Source: Anaspis maculata
Taxonomy: Eukaryota > Arthropoda > Insecta > Coleoptera > Scraptiidae
Reading direction: 5' to 3'
NCBI GenBank assembly: GCA_949128115.1
Contig: OX421965.1
Span: 57,034,012 to 57,098,011 of the forward strand
Length of the DNA stretch: 64,000 nt
A model generated the notes under the pieces. The model was not told the origin of the DNA, made no database searches, and saw nothing but the letters and a program-made list of their open reading frames with translations. This document shows, piece by piece, positions 12,165 through 25,869 of the stretch. A program made the position numbers and the translations under genes. Within the stretch, counting starts at the first letter, position 1. Each line of letters begins with the position of its first letter.

Positions 12165-12976
12165 TTATTTTGTAGGCTCAACAATGGATGCAGAATGATC
12201 GCATAACGCACAACTTACTAGAACTTTTTCAATCAACTTTTCAATTAAATCCAACTTCCCCGAAGGGACGCCTAAATCAAACTCATTACTGACGTCCCTG
12301 AATACCGCCGGGAAAGTTTTGTGTCGCCCCACAACAGATTTCCTGTGCTCTGTGAAACCAAGATTGGCTCTCTGGCTCGTACTAGGCTTACTGCTATCCA
12401 CAGCCAATTTGAACAACACCAGATCAGAATTAGCAGTTTTATTGCTTGTATTGCTGTGTTATTACAATAATTAGGAGCGAGAAGAAGAACGGTAATAATA
12501 GTAAGTTGTTTAGTTGGCGAATTGCCTTATAGCTAACAGCAGTGCACGTGCAGGTACGCAATCATTGTTGCTATTAAGCCAACTTCTATAACGCGCAGAG
12601 TGAAATTGCCGCAAAACCGATTTTCAGTGGAGACTCCGACTCGCGAATAAGCCACAAACCCGTACAATTGGCGGAGGAGCAGCTGGAGAGCTTGTCGCTT
12701 GCCGTATTCATCCTAAAACTCCACAGACTTGCGAGCAAAACATTCTGCAGCAAATCAACTTCGAGGAGTTGATCAAATCAACTCAGCAACTCAACTACAC
12801 TCGTCTTGGAGTCTTGGCTTGGTTAGCCCTGCAGGCCATTTAGCAATCAACACTTGAACAAAATGATCTAAGAGGTTCCGAGGTTCGGATCCACCACAAA
12901 TGGCGGGATTTGGATCCCTGATGAATGTCACTGCTGTTTGTCACCAGTGTTATCAGAAAAAAAAATTGTCAATAGG
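12165..12976. other. Possible LTR-retroelement leader/LTR relic, copy 2
   Basis: The part around 12636-12700 is related to 5165-5235 (see that entry): CGCGAATAAGCCAC, then ACAATTGGCGGAGGA. The minus ORF 12165-12419 (84 codons) next to it has no recognised domain. Interpretation as a retroelement leader is inference from the shared block and its ATTGGCGG primer-site-like core. Confidence 0.3.
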
Positions 12977-12989
12977 TTAGCTTTGAGAA

Positions 12990-13216
12990 TCGCCTCGATG
13001 CCAAGTGTATTCAAATATTTGTTGCTCTAAATGGTAGGAATATAGTCCGATAGGTACATGCTTGATTGGATTCAAGTCAGGCCTGCATGCGGGCCAGTGC
13101 AAAACTGGAATATTTACCTCCACCATGCCGTGACCAACACATGGGATACACGACAAATTCACGAGTTTTAAATTCTTCGAAATTGAATTGTTGACGAACA
13201 ATGTAGAAAATATCAC
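12990..13216 (-). pseudogene. Tc1-like transposase C-terminal fragment
   Basis: The minus strand encodes LHWPACRPDLNPIKH, matching the Tc1 C-terminal signature WPA-SPDLNPIEH with the catalytic glutamate replaced by lysine. Frame similarity then breaks down and no upstream domains are present. A decayed fragment. Confidence 0.65.
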
Positions 13217-13636
13217 AAAATGGTCATTATGGGTACATACCTACAAAATATATCTGCCTTGATATTTGCCGATCGGTGTATTCATTTACAGAAATATAGA
13301 CCTAGTTTGCCTGCATGGTAATTTTTTGGAGCCCGGAATTTCTCTCCACGGCTCTGGTGAAACTATGAAATACCGCTTTACATGAGGGAACACAGCCAAC
13401 TGAGAAAAATGTTCGCTGCCATATACGTGGTTATGAACAGAATATAAATGCGGAAAAGAGTGCAAAAAGGTTCACGTAAAGCTCACAACTTTTCGATTTA
13501 GTTGACGTTGACATTTCACTTACGATGTGAAATCTTCATTTCCTCAAATTGAAACAGTCAACACCCAGACCAATGATATAATAATAAAATAAAATTTATT
13601 GCGCAAATCATCACAGAATGATGAATAAAATATACA

Positions 13637-13670
13637 TAGGTAGGTAGGTAGGTAGGTAGGTAGGTAGGTA
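13637..13670. repeat. (TAGG)n microsatellite
   Basis: About 8.5 perfect copies of TAGG. The same tetramer words (TAGGTACC) are scattered widely through the window. Confidence 0.95.
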
Positions 13671-16261
<2,591 letters not shown>

Positions 16262-16423
16262 CATCTATGATCGGCATACCGCAATGTATATACGGAGGCA
16301 CAAGTGGCCGCGGAGGCTCTCGGCCGCGGAGGCCTTGTGTCCTCCATCAATGTGGGAGGACAATGGTTGATGCAGTCGGCTGTTCACTGTCCTCCTACTT
16401 GCGGTATACCGATCATAGGTCCG
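16262..16423. repeat. Inverted-repeat hairpin element
   Basis: CTATGATCGGCATACCGCAA at the left matches the reverse complement of the right end (TTGCGGTATACCGATCATAG) at 19 of 20 positions. Inside is a second hairpin built on GGAGG/CCTCC and GGCCGCGGAGG words (16294-16345). MITE-like. Confidence 0.65.
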
Positions 16424-16760
16424 ACGCGACGTGCAGGGTTCCCCAATCCCCATTCAGGATACCTTACCTTATAAATGTCAGGTATGAATGTGAAAGAAGA
16501 AGACGAGAAACGTCACATATGTCAATCAAGAATATTGGCGAAAATCTTTTCCGCGTGGTGGCGCTGTACGCAATCAAGCATGGTGGCCCAAGGGGCCTTG
16601 ACAAATATGTAGTAAACGCAGTGCGTATTAACATCAATTTACATCACAACAGCTGTCAACAGTGATAGCTGTCAGTGAAAGCGCAACAGTGGGCCTAGAA
16701 CTGGGGGTTCGTTGGGAATGAAATTTCGTAAGTATCTCTAACTTATTTTTGTTTTAGAAA

Positions 16761-16931
16761 ATGCTGATAATACAGATTCATTTGCGCAATAATAATGGTC
16801 ATGTTGGTGACCAAATCAGCCCCCTCTCGACAAAGTGCGAAGAAGTGATTGAGGCAGGTCATTTTATCGTGTGTGGGGTGACTGGGGCTCACTGCGACTG
16901 TGAGACTCTTGTGCTTTGTTTTGTCTCATAA
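16761..16931 (+). other. Unrecognised 56-codon ORF inside the split element
   Basis: Begins ATG just after a good acceptor-like TTTTGTTTTAG (16750-16757); a donor-like GTAAGT lies upstream at about 16730. It encodes a short protein including KCEEVIEAGHFIVCG and ends at TAA 16929-16931. A second plus ORF (16940-17197) follows closely. No family is recognised. Because it lies between inverted repeats it may be a captured gene fragment or the remains of the element's own gene. Confidence 0.2.
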
Positions 16932-17331
16932 ATGGATAATTGAAAACCATTTGGAGGTTAGGTTCTGTGGACCAGTTGTTAGAACAGTGTCGTGAACTCG
17001 TGAAGCCATTTCCGATAAGCCAGTCAGAGCAGCCGGAGAGCCTGGAGATCAACGCCAGCGGTATTGAGAGAAGAGACCTGGCCTGCAAATCAGAATCCGT
17101 CACTCGCCTCATCAGTTCAGATTTAGAACAACTTAATCGATATGAAAATATTTTCCATTGTAGAAACACTAACATCAACCGATGCTGCTATGATTAAACT
17201 TATGATTGAAGAATATTCAATTATTATTGATAAACTATGATTTTTATTATTCTAGACAGCGGAAAATGCTTATTAGCTGCAGAAATTTAATTTATGAACT
17301 CTCGGTATTTGTCAAGGCCCCTTGGGCCACC

Positions 17332-18224
17332 CAGGGGCGGCGGAACCGGGGGGGCCAGGGGGGCCTTGGCCCCCCCAATCCTAGATATCAGGGGGCATGC
17401 CCCCCCAATATTAAAAAAGTCCGATAATTTTTCCTTTTTTCACTTACCTACAACAATATCCATTTCAAATAATAAATTGGGTAAAACTGGTATAAAAGCT
17501 TATTTTCCATGTGCCAAGAAACGATCGAATTTCCGTATCAAGAATTAAATTCGTGGAAGTAATAAATTACGCACCCCGAATAGAACTCTCAGTTTTTCAG
17601 GTCTTCGCCGTTTGAAGACTTACTTGAGGTCAAACATGACTGCAACAAGATTGAACAGCATCGCAGTTTTAAATTTTCATCAAGAAAAAACTGATGAAAT
17701 TGATTCTAAATCAATAGCAAAAAAGTTTATTTTGAGAAACGAAAGAAGGAAAAGCAAATTTTGGGTGATTGTCTAAACTTTCCAATATTTATTATTGCTG
17801 ACCTTTTTTTTTTCAAGTTTTGTGTCTAAATTTATTTTTATCAAGAATAGGCATCGTTTTTTTTTCAGTGCAATTATTGTTAGTTCAGAAATGTTTTGAT
17901 TTTTGTGATTGTTCAGTGTTCTCTTTTTGTTTGTTTTTGATAATTAATATTGTAGGATTGCAATAAAATTTATCTAGTTTATCTTCACGATTCACTTTTG
18001 AATTTGTAACATCACATTTTCTCGAGTTTTTGGGGCCAAATAAAAAATTGGATATTTTAAATCTCTGCGAAGAGGGGCAATTTAAGTGAACCCCCCCCCC
18101 CAATTTGAAAAAAATCGCCTGCGGCGCTTTACCGGGGGGCTGCGGCCCCCCGGGCCCCCTGCTTTTTCCATTAACCATCTGAATAATTGGCCCCCCCAAT
18201 ATTTATGACGTTCCGCCGCCCCTG
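17332..18224. mobile_element. Non-autonomous hAT element
   Basis: The ends are CAGGGGCGGCGGAAC and its reverse complement GTTCCGCCGCCCCTG, the CAGGGGCGG-type termini of hAT elements. An exact 8-bp target duplication, GGGCCACC, flanks it at 17324-17331 and 18225-18232; 8 bp is the hAT length. The 893-bp body has GC-rich subterminal tracts (GGGGGGCC-type), an AT-rich middle and no transposase frame. It inserted into one arm of the larger inverted-repeat element. Confidence 0.92.
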
Positions 18225-18282
18225 GGGCCACCATGTTTAATTGCGTTCAGCGCCTTCTGGTGGCCGCTGATTTTCGCCAATA

Positions 18283-18569
18283 ACGTCAACTAATGAATAG
18301 ATTCTTAATTTAAAACGTAATCAAGTAAACTGCCGGCAAGAAATAGGGGATATTGGATTTTCGCTAGTAAATTTGAATACTTTTGGAAATTTTCTTCTTT
18401 GACATACTTGCTTATTTTGCAAGCATTCAACAGCCTGTTACTTCTTTGTTATCTGCACTCATTTTCACTCGATAGGTAAAAAAGAATGGGGAACTTCTTG
18501 ATCAGTATTACACTTTTTCCAAATTTCACTTCTTTTTCACGCTTTTGTGTAGTCTCTCAACTCAGAATC
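18283..18569. other. No feature recognised
   Basis: AT-rich spacer between the split inverted-repeat element and a Tc1-like pseudogene. Confidence 0.5.
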
Positions 18570-19425
18570 ATGCCTCTTTACGTTATTTAAATGAAGCTGA
18601 AGCCAATAAGGCACTTGGTATGATCCAGGGTGGCATGCGTCAAGTCGATGTTGTGGCTATGATGGAGACATCGCAAAGTGTGATAAGCAGACTTCAGACT
18701 GGTTAGGCGGCATAATGAAACACATAGTGTACAAAGAAGACCTGGGCAAGGTAGAACAAGGTGCAAAAATGCCTGACAAGACCGCTAGATCACCCAAAAT
18801 GCAAGAAGGGACTCCATACAACATCGGCCACTCTGATGGTTCGTCGACTCCACGCCGCCACTGGTAGAAGGGTTCCGGTTCGAACCATCCGAAGTCGACT
18901 TCATGAAGCTGGTTTAGTATTCCAAAGATCTCTCAGAAGAGCCCCAGAAGGCAAGATAGGAAGCACGGGGTGGCCAAATGGAACACAATACTGTATTCCG
19001 ATGAGTCCAGATATGGTCTACTCAACGATTCCAGACGAGTGGAGACTTGGAGACCAAGAAACCATCTAAGACATCGCGGGTTTGTCCAAGAAGCTCATCC
19101 TTTCAGAGGTGGCTCGATAATGGTTTGGGGTGGCATCAGTCTACGTCGCCGGACGCCATTACCGGATGTACAGAAAAGACATCATCACCAACATTGCCAA
19201 CCCTATCGCTGAGGAGGTAGAAGCAGTATTCCAGTTTTTAGACGATAACGTCCGACCTCATCGCGCACCAATTACTCGTTACACCATGACAGATCTTGGA
19301 ATTGTCCACCTTCCTTTACCGCCGATGTCACCAGACTTGAATCTCATAGAACACATGTGGGATGTTCTTTAAAGGGCGTTAAATAACCAGCTCCAACCAA
19401 TAACGAGGGTAATAGAGTTTGCCAT
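18570..19425 (+). pseudogene. Tc1-like transposase pseudogene
   Basis: Nearly full-length Tc1-type transposase scattered over several frames. The N-terminal DNA-binding part reads EANKALGMIQGGMRQ then QSVISRLQT; next come GRRVPVRTIRSRLHEAGL, then LYSDESRYGLL with the first catalytic aspartate, GGSIMVWGGIS, FLDDNVRPHRA with the second aspartate, and MSPDLNLIEHMWDVL with the last acid, followed at once by a TAA. At least four frame changes and several stops separate these blocks, so it is inactive. Terminal inverted repeats were not located. Confidence 0.85.
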
Positions 19426-19470
19426 TTCGAAAGGAATGGTGATAGGATCAGTAAGATTTGCTCATGCATA

Positions 19471-20120
19471 AGAATATACATAAAGGTTAAAGGTACCTGG
19501 GTGTCACCTGACAGTAAAACAACCAATCAAATAGATCACATCCTGATAAACGGAAGACATCACAGCAGTTTGATGGATGTTACATCAATGAGGGGAGCTG
19601 CATACGACACCGATCATTCTCTCGTTAAAGCACGTCTCAGAGTTAAAACCCAACTGAATCAAAGAAAGGCACAAAAAAGACCAGAAAAATGGAGCATGAG
19701 AAGGTTGGAAGATGAACAAATCCGGGGACAATGGCAGATCTCAATCGAGAAATAATTGCAAGAGGTAAGAGAAGAAGAGATGATGGAGATTGGCCAGTCC
19801 TGGGACAAACTTGAAAATATTTTGAAACGTCGGAAAATATCATTGGAAAAGAAGAAAAAAGATTACGCAAAGAATAGTTTGACGCGGAGTGCTTGCAAAA
19901 GAGATCAGAAAGGAATGATAAGAGACTGAAATGGTTACAGACGATGACAACGGAAGCAATGTGGATGAATGGCAAAGCAGCAGAAGAGAAACAAATAAAC
20001 TTTTGAGAGGGAAAAAGCGTCAATGCGAAGATTGAAGAGCCGAAAAAGTTGTAGAAGAGAGCAACAGAAAACAGACCATCAAGTTTTACCGCGAAACAAA
20101 AAATGTAAAAACAGGATTCA
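19471..20120 (+). pseudogene. Non-LTR retrotransposon endonuclease-linker fragment
   Basis: The frame across 19480-19755 reads WVSPDSKTTNQIDHILING, then RGAAYDTDHSLVKARLR, the C-terminal part of an APE-type endonuclease (NQIDHI and SDH signatures) of the CFDP2-like/CR1-jockey LINE group. After a stop at 19753-19755 similarity continues in other frames: EIGQSWDKLENIL, FDAECLQKRSERNDKRLKWLQ, and KFYRETKNVKTGF near 20090-20115. That corresponds to the linker before the reverse transcriptase, which is absent. The fragment ends just beyond the 3' end of ligase gene 1, so that gene's 3' flank is made of LINE sequence. Confidence 0.8.
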
Positions 20121-20124
20121 AGTT

Positions 20125-20130
20125 TTTATT
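20125..20130 (-). terminator. Polyadenylation signal of ligase gene 1
   Basis: TTTATT on the plus strand (AATAAA on the minus strand) lies about 130 bp past the stop codon at 20260. It is the best signal in the downstream interval, which suggests a 3' UTR of about 150 nt. Confidence 0.5.
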
Positions 20131-20259
20131 CAAGCATTCTCCACTCTGTGATTCATAAATCCTACCTACAACCCTTCCTACAAACATACCCAGCGAGGTA
20201 AGTGTTTAATCAGTCTTTATAGTAACAATGTAATGAGTGCAAATGGAAAAGAACGTTGT

Positions 20260-23200
20260 TCACATTTTCTTTAGTTCCTTCCTGAGAATCTTCCCCGACG
20301 GATTTTTCGGTATGGCATCGATAAAAGTCACGCCTCCAACCAGATGTTTATGCTTGGAAACTTTGCCGGCAACGTACTCCTGTATTTTCGAAGCGTCAAT
20401 CGAATTGCTTTTCTTGAGGACCACAAAAGCCTTGGGCGCTTCGTCTTGAGCGGGATGCGGAACTCCAATAACCGCTGCATCTTCAACTGCGGGATGATCC
20501 CTCAGGATTTCTTCCAGCTCAGCCGGCGCCACCTGGAACCCTTTCACTTTGATCAACTCCTTCAGACGATCGGTGATGTAAAAGTGGTGGTCTTCATCGT
20601 AGTGGGCAATGTCACCCGTTCGTATCCACCCGCCGTCTATTAGTACTTCGGACGTGGCCTTTTCGTTGTTAAAATAGCCTTTCATCACTTGCGGGCCTCT
20701 GATGAGCAATTCTCCTGATTGATTGGGGCCTAGGCCTTCCAAGCCGCCATCTACCGGAACTATTTTCGCATCTGTATTTGGAATCAGCAGTCCACTTCCA
20801 CCGACTTTGACGCCTTTCGGTAAACTGATGGTCTGTTGTAGGGTCAACGGGGAAGTTTCCGTCATGCCGTACCCTTGGAGAATCTCGACTTTTCCTTTGG
20901 TTTTGTCCTTGAACCTTTCAACATCCGCTGCGCCTAAAGGTGCAGCTCCACAGAAGAATGCTTTGATTGTCGATAAATCTTGGTAAGTTATTTGTTTGTG
21001 ATTAATTGCCATGTTCACTATAAAAAAATATAAATGAGCAATAAATTTGAAATAGTTACAAGAGACTCTCACCAACAAGGGGCACGCAATAGATAATTGT
21101 AGGGCTAAATTCTTTAATGACTTGAATGAAAGGTTCAGCGCCGAAAGTCGGCATCGTTACGACCTTACTCCCCACCGATAGTGAATAAAACAAGACCACT
21201 ATCATTCCGTAAATATGGAAGAATGGCAGAAAAGCTGGTATAACATCTTGATCGGAGCCTTGACCTGGCTTTTGAATACTAAAGTCTGGAGAAGCAGTTT
21301 GGTTCAAATTGGCAAAAACGTTGTAATGTGTAAGTTGCACGCCTTTAGGAAGCCCAGTGGTGCCGCTAGAATAAGGAAGGAGTACAACGTCATCACTGTT
21401 GATATCATCTTTAGATTTCCAAGTTTCACCTGAAACGACTTGGTTGAAATCTATTGTGTCTTCCGATGTGTCTTCATTCTGAAATTATTGTAACTTGAGT
21501 TAGTACCTATTTATTTATTGAATCATGTGGATACCTATATCCCATACCTACACTTTCTATTTTCAGTAGAACGACTTTTTGGAGGAGCAAATAGAGCAAA
21601 TAAAGTGACAAGCTGGAGGACTACGATTACGGCTGATGGCACCTGCAAAGTTTTAGAGTAAAACTATCAGCGGCGATCGGCCGTATTTTCCCAGCTTGTC
21701 ACTTTATTTTTGCTCCAAAAAAACATTCTACTGAAAATATAAAAGTACCTATATGGCATATAAGCGCAATACTTACTTGGTTGTCGTTCACAAGTATCAC
21801 TGGCAATTTACGATGGCCAAGGGCTTGTCGAACTTTGTGAAGAAAAGTTTTCGAAGTGAATATGACTGAGCTGTTCGAATTTTCTATTTGTCTCTTGATT
21901 TCGTCTGTAATCAAAACAGCATGAGTAGAAACAAAACAGGTACTACCTACCTACAACAAGAGCTTACCAGCAGTTCATAGGTCAAAAGCAGTTTCAAAGC
22001 AACAATTATGTCGGAGTGAGCAAGAAATTATCTCAGGTAATTATTACTTATTATTATTGCTATTATGGTTATTATTTTGGAACAATTCAGTCACGAGCGA
22101 TTGGATTGAGATGGGATTTTTATTAGAACATAGGCATGGGACCTACCTCAGCTAGACTGAGGATAGTGTACATTGCCATGACCCCAGCTACCGAGCCAGC
22201 ATCGTATTTAAACATACTGCTCAATCAAGCCAAACATGGCAATCAACTATTTAAGTCAGACATTATAATAACAGCACCTGATCGCAGTTCAACTACAAAA
22301 AATAATATTTTTTCACTACTAGCTGTGAAGTATGTCATTATTGACCTGTTTAGAGGTCGTGAAGTGAAATTTCACAACCTGTTGTGAAATCAGATAGGCC
22401 GGGCATATTATTAACCCCTTCGTCCGATAACGTACACAATCAAACAGGCCGTGCATATTATCAACCGCTTCGTATGATTGACGTTTGGCGACTTGGCGTT
22501 TGAATTTTATCAAATTTTGGACAACGGCAGCTCATTTACACGAAAAGGTCAAGAAATTGTTTGACTGGGTCTTATTCAATGAAGAACTTGATGTGGTGTA
22601 GGTGAATTTGGTTGGTTTTGTGAAAAAGCAGCTAAAGGCCGAATGGTCAGTACCTACAACATAATTATAACCTCACATTATTTACTTTTTTGGAATTATT
22701 CCCAATTACCTGTGTTCACTTCTCGATCAGCACACATATCATTTACAATCTGTTATTGTTGAAGGATGCAGTTTTCTCAAAAAGGACCAGTTCTTGAAAG
22801 TTGCATACGTTTTCATGTACCTAAATCGATTTTGGTTTTTCATTTTGCTGACGGAAGTCATTGGTAACCTTATCTGCTGCCTCGCACAATTCGAAAGGTG
22901 TCTCGCGACCGTCATTCATTGTCATCATCACCCCGGCAAATAGTATTTGAAGTTGAAAACTTTCAAAATGCTCGAAGTCTACTTGGTATTAATTTGACAT
23001 CTACAATAAATGCAGAGCTTTTTTGTAAAATTTTGGAACTTCACAAATCGGATCTGCTTTGCTAGTAGTGAAAAATAGTATATTATATACCAAGGTTGAG
23101 AAAGTATTATTATAGCTGAAGCGCCAGTTTAGATCCCGAAGCGCAGCTGAGGGATATAAGGCGCTGAAGCTATAATAATTTTCTCAACCGTGGTTTATAT

Positions 23201-24640
23201 AGTATTTTTTTTACTACTAAAAAATCGCCATCCTAATTCAGGAAGAGGTTAATAATGATGCACTTCACGGCTAGTAGTGGAAAAAATTGTATATAAACCG
23301 CGCTTGAGAAGGCTATTATAGCCTTCGCACGTATCTCCCTCGCCGCTACGCGGCTCGGGATTTAAACGGTGCTCACGCTATAATAGCTCACTTCTCAACC
23401 TTGGTATATAATATACTATTTTTCACTACTAGCTGTGAAGTACATCATTATTAACCTGTTCCTGAACTAGAAAGGCAATTTTCTAGTAGTAAAAAAAATA
23501 CTATATAAACCACGGTCGAGAAAATTATTATAGCTTCAGCGCCTTATATCCCTCAGCTGCGCTTCGGGATCTAAACTGGCGCTTCAGCTATAATAATACT
23601 TTCTCAACCTTGGTATATAATATACTATTTTGGTGGGTAATAGAGGTAACTCGTACTTATACAGAGCTTGAATAGGCGTAAATATCTTGTTGTTGTTTTT
23701 ATCTTATTGAATAGCTTTTTGACTAATGACAGAATTATTAAATTGAAGTAGCACTGGCGATTAGAGACCTGCAAATCAATAGCCCTTTTTCTTACGATAC
23801 TAGGAGATCATGTTATGGTGAAAAGGAGCACAAGTATAGAGTATTTTGACAGTGAATTCTGGGTCTGGGTCCTGAGACACCTCAAGACACAAATTTCGGT
23901 TTTTTCGTTCTGCTTACCAGGTGTGTAAGCCGGATTACATGTTGTCACTTTCATTCCCGCTTCGATGGCTCCAATCAAAGCTATCGGATACTCTGGTAAA
24001 TTCTGCAAAACAATGCAAGCGGTTTCTTGAGGCTTCAAGTTCAATCCATCTCTAAGAAACTTGGTTGTGGATAAACTTTTCTTATAAAGTTGCTCGTAAG
24101 TGTAACTTCTTTTTGTTTGACTGCACACCTGTAAATATTTTTCATCATATCATTATGTATTATTGGATTTGGAATTATCAATTATTATCGAACAACTGAT
24201 CACTTTGTCCTTTACGGAATGCAGTGTTGAGAGGGAACGTGGACGCCAGTTACGTTTCGTCCTCCACAAGGACTCATCCGCACGCCCCATCGGCTCATCG
24301 GTAATCGCACAACAACGGTTGTTATACTGTACAAGTTTCAACCGAAAAGACGTGCTGATCAGTCCTTGGATATTTAAAATAATTATATATTGATATTTTA
24401 TTTGGTATAAAATGGAGCTCGTTTACTTACCACCGCTACATTGTTGGCCTTTACGTCCAGATTTTTCCATATGAACTGCGTTATGGAAGTATTTCTCGAA
24501 ATATCCAATCTTTTGCCTTTCGATTTAATCACATTAACTTCCGAACTAAAGTTTTTCCTATTAAAATTCACTAATGTTTTTCTGCCTTTATCGTGGAGTC
24601 TGAAGAGAAACACCAGAGATTTGCGTTTGTTCCCTAGCAT
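20260..24640 (-). CDS. 4-coumarate/acyl-CoA ligase-like protein 1 (5 exons, 570 aa)
   Basis: Adenylate-forming enzyme expected to activate a carboxylic acid with ATP and transfer it to CoA. Exons in coding order: 24640-24431, 24128-23918, 21904-21777, 21478-21073, 21017-20260. All four introns have GT-AG ends and the frame closes to 570 codons plus stop. The family landmarks are the P-loop-like [11 protein letters not shown] (about 219-229), FFHIYGM (269-275, His271), YGMTE (368-372), RTGD (451-454), the hinge region [20 protein letters not shown] (469-488) and catalytic Lys561 in NPSGKILRKEL. FFHIYG is the ligase form of this motif; firefly luciferases have a different sequence there. The first 33 residues are basic with few acids (MLGNKRKSLVFLFRLHDKGR), which suggests a mitochondrial presequence; the KKM end is not a standard peroxisomal signal. 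Two introns present in the other cluster members are absent. Intron 2 (2 kb) holds a palindrome cluster and intron 3 a MITE. Substrate unknown. Confidence 0.92.
21538..21760. repeat. MITE family A, copy a (in intron 3 of ligase gene 1)
   Basis: The left end reads TATCCCATACCTACACTTTC then CAGTAGAACGACTTTTTGGA; the right end is the inverted version ending TCTACTGAAAATATAAAAG. The arms share AAATAAAGTGACAAGCTGG. This family occurs at least six times in the window. This copy sits wholly inside an intron (21479-21776), with its right end about 17 bp from the splice donor. Confidence 0.85.
23070..23630. repeat. Compound palindrome in intron 2 of ligase gene 1
   Basis: Three hairpin units, each roughly 130-150 bp (about 23073-23210, 23290-23420, 23490-23629), are arranged so the first and third are reverse complements and the middle one is itself symmetric. 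The whole folds around about 23350. Shared words are TATACCAAGGTTGAGAAAG, GCTGAAGCGCC and GCAGCTGAGGGATATAAGG. A related fragment (CACTACTAGCTGTGAAGTA) lies at about 22310-22365 in the same intron. No coding capacity. Confidence 0.85.
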
Positions 24641-25864
24641 TGTGTAGTTATGTCTGATGAGTAAACTTTCAACACTTGATAAAAATTATTACAGAGATCA
24701 TAATATTGGACTTTAAATAAAAATAGCTATCATGATAATATTATTCTTAATCTAAATGATAAACTTTGACATTTGGCTTGGTATCTAACGAGTTCATACC
24801 GCTTATAGTCACTTCTACGAGCCTGTATCCTGAATTTGATTAGAGTAACGATTTTTTTAATTAGCAGGTACCGCCGTTGGTAAATACTGTTTTCTGTTTT
24901 GAATGAGAATGTTCCAATGTCGATGAAGCATGTTGGTATTAGGTACCTTATAATCATTAATTTGGCGGAACAGAACAATAGAAATGATTTTCAACCTTGA
25001 AAAATAATATCACTGTCCCGAAAATTTGGGATATCTGTCGAGAATTTCACGACCTACTCACAACCGGGCGTTTCCTCGCATTGGATGTTGCTTTTTTTGG
25101 GGTACGTACTACGTAACAAGTTTTTGGTTACTCCTTCCGTCGCTATTCTAGATTCCGGATGCGTTAGCTGAAGTTAAAATCCACTTCCATAGGTAGGTAC
25201 ATTAAATTGTGAATTTGCACTTGGGTTTAACTTTTCTTTTTTTGTTTTGTTTATTGCCTTACAATCTGGTACGTTTGCTGCCCTTTTAAGGTACTTTAGG
25301 CACTAAGGGCTCGATTCCAAGTTGGAGATACGCCCGCGCAAGTGTAGCGTAAGTCCGGTCACTATGGCAACATAACACAATCCGAGGCCATTATTGGCTT
25401 ATCGATGCCGTAAATGAGAGGCGCGAGTTGCTTTGCTGACTTGAAATTCAGCCCTAACATTGCTTTCGTCTGGTCCTCAGCTGCTAGCTTCCCTTTTCCT
25501 TGCCATCGTTATTGGTGGAGATCAACAGCAACCGGCGATTCAGATATAAAAACTAAGTTTCTCAAAAGTAATTGCACACCTTAGTAAAGTAAAGCCTAAA
25601 TTATCATTAATAAAGAATCTACATTTTCAAAATTCAATGAGATGATGCTGAAAGTAATACTGCCGTAGAATAGCTGCCGTAGACCGTCAACTGTCATAGC
25701 AACAACATTTGCGGAAGATCCAACTTAGTGAAAATGACTCATAAAACTCTTTTTAGAACTCATTTTATCAATAGGTAGTCATACTCACGGATTATTCTCT
25801 GGAACTGATTTTTGTGAATAAGATAGTATACATATCTCGCCGGGAATACTTTATTTCATTCGCA
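24641..25864. other. Upstream region of ligase gene 1; no gene recognised
   Basis: AT-rich sequence between the ligase start codon and the retrotransposon. No TATA box or initiator could be picked with confidence. The promoter presumably lies in the first few hundred bases above 24641. Confidence 0.45.
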
Positions 25865-25869
25865 GGTGA

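Larger units (their letters stand above)
16533..18282. mobile_element. Inverted-repeat DNA element split by a hAT insertion
   Basis: The left arm 16533-16612 starts TATTGGCGAAAAT and contains GCGCTGTACGCAATCAA and GGTGGCCCAAGGGGCCTTG. Its inverted partner is broken in two: 17309-17331 (GTCAAGGCCCCTTGGGCC) and, after an inserted hAT element, 18225-18282 ending ATTTTCGCCAATA. When the insert and one copy of its 8-bp duplication are disregarded, the arms pair over about 80 bp. The interior (16613-17308) is not repeated elsewhere in the window and holds ORF-like sequence. No confident target duplication for the outer element was found. Confidence 0.7.

Noticed and set aside
20260..20268. Peroxisomal targeting signals at the ligase C-termini (KKM, PSK, RQL)
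   Set aside because: None fits the usual (S/A/C)-(K/R/H)-(L/M) consensus. KKM is closest but has lysine in the first position.
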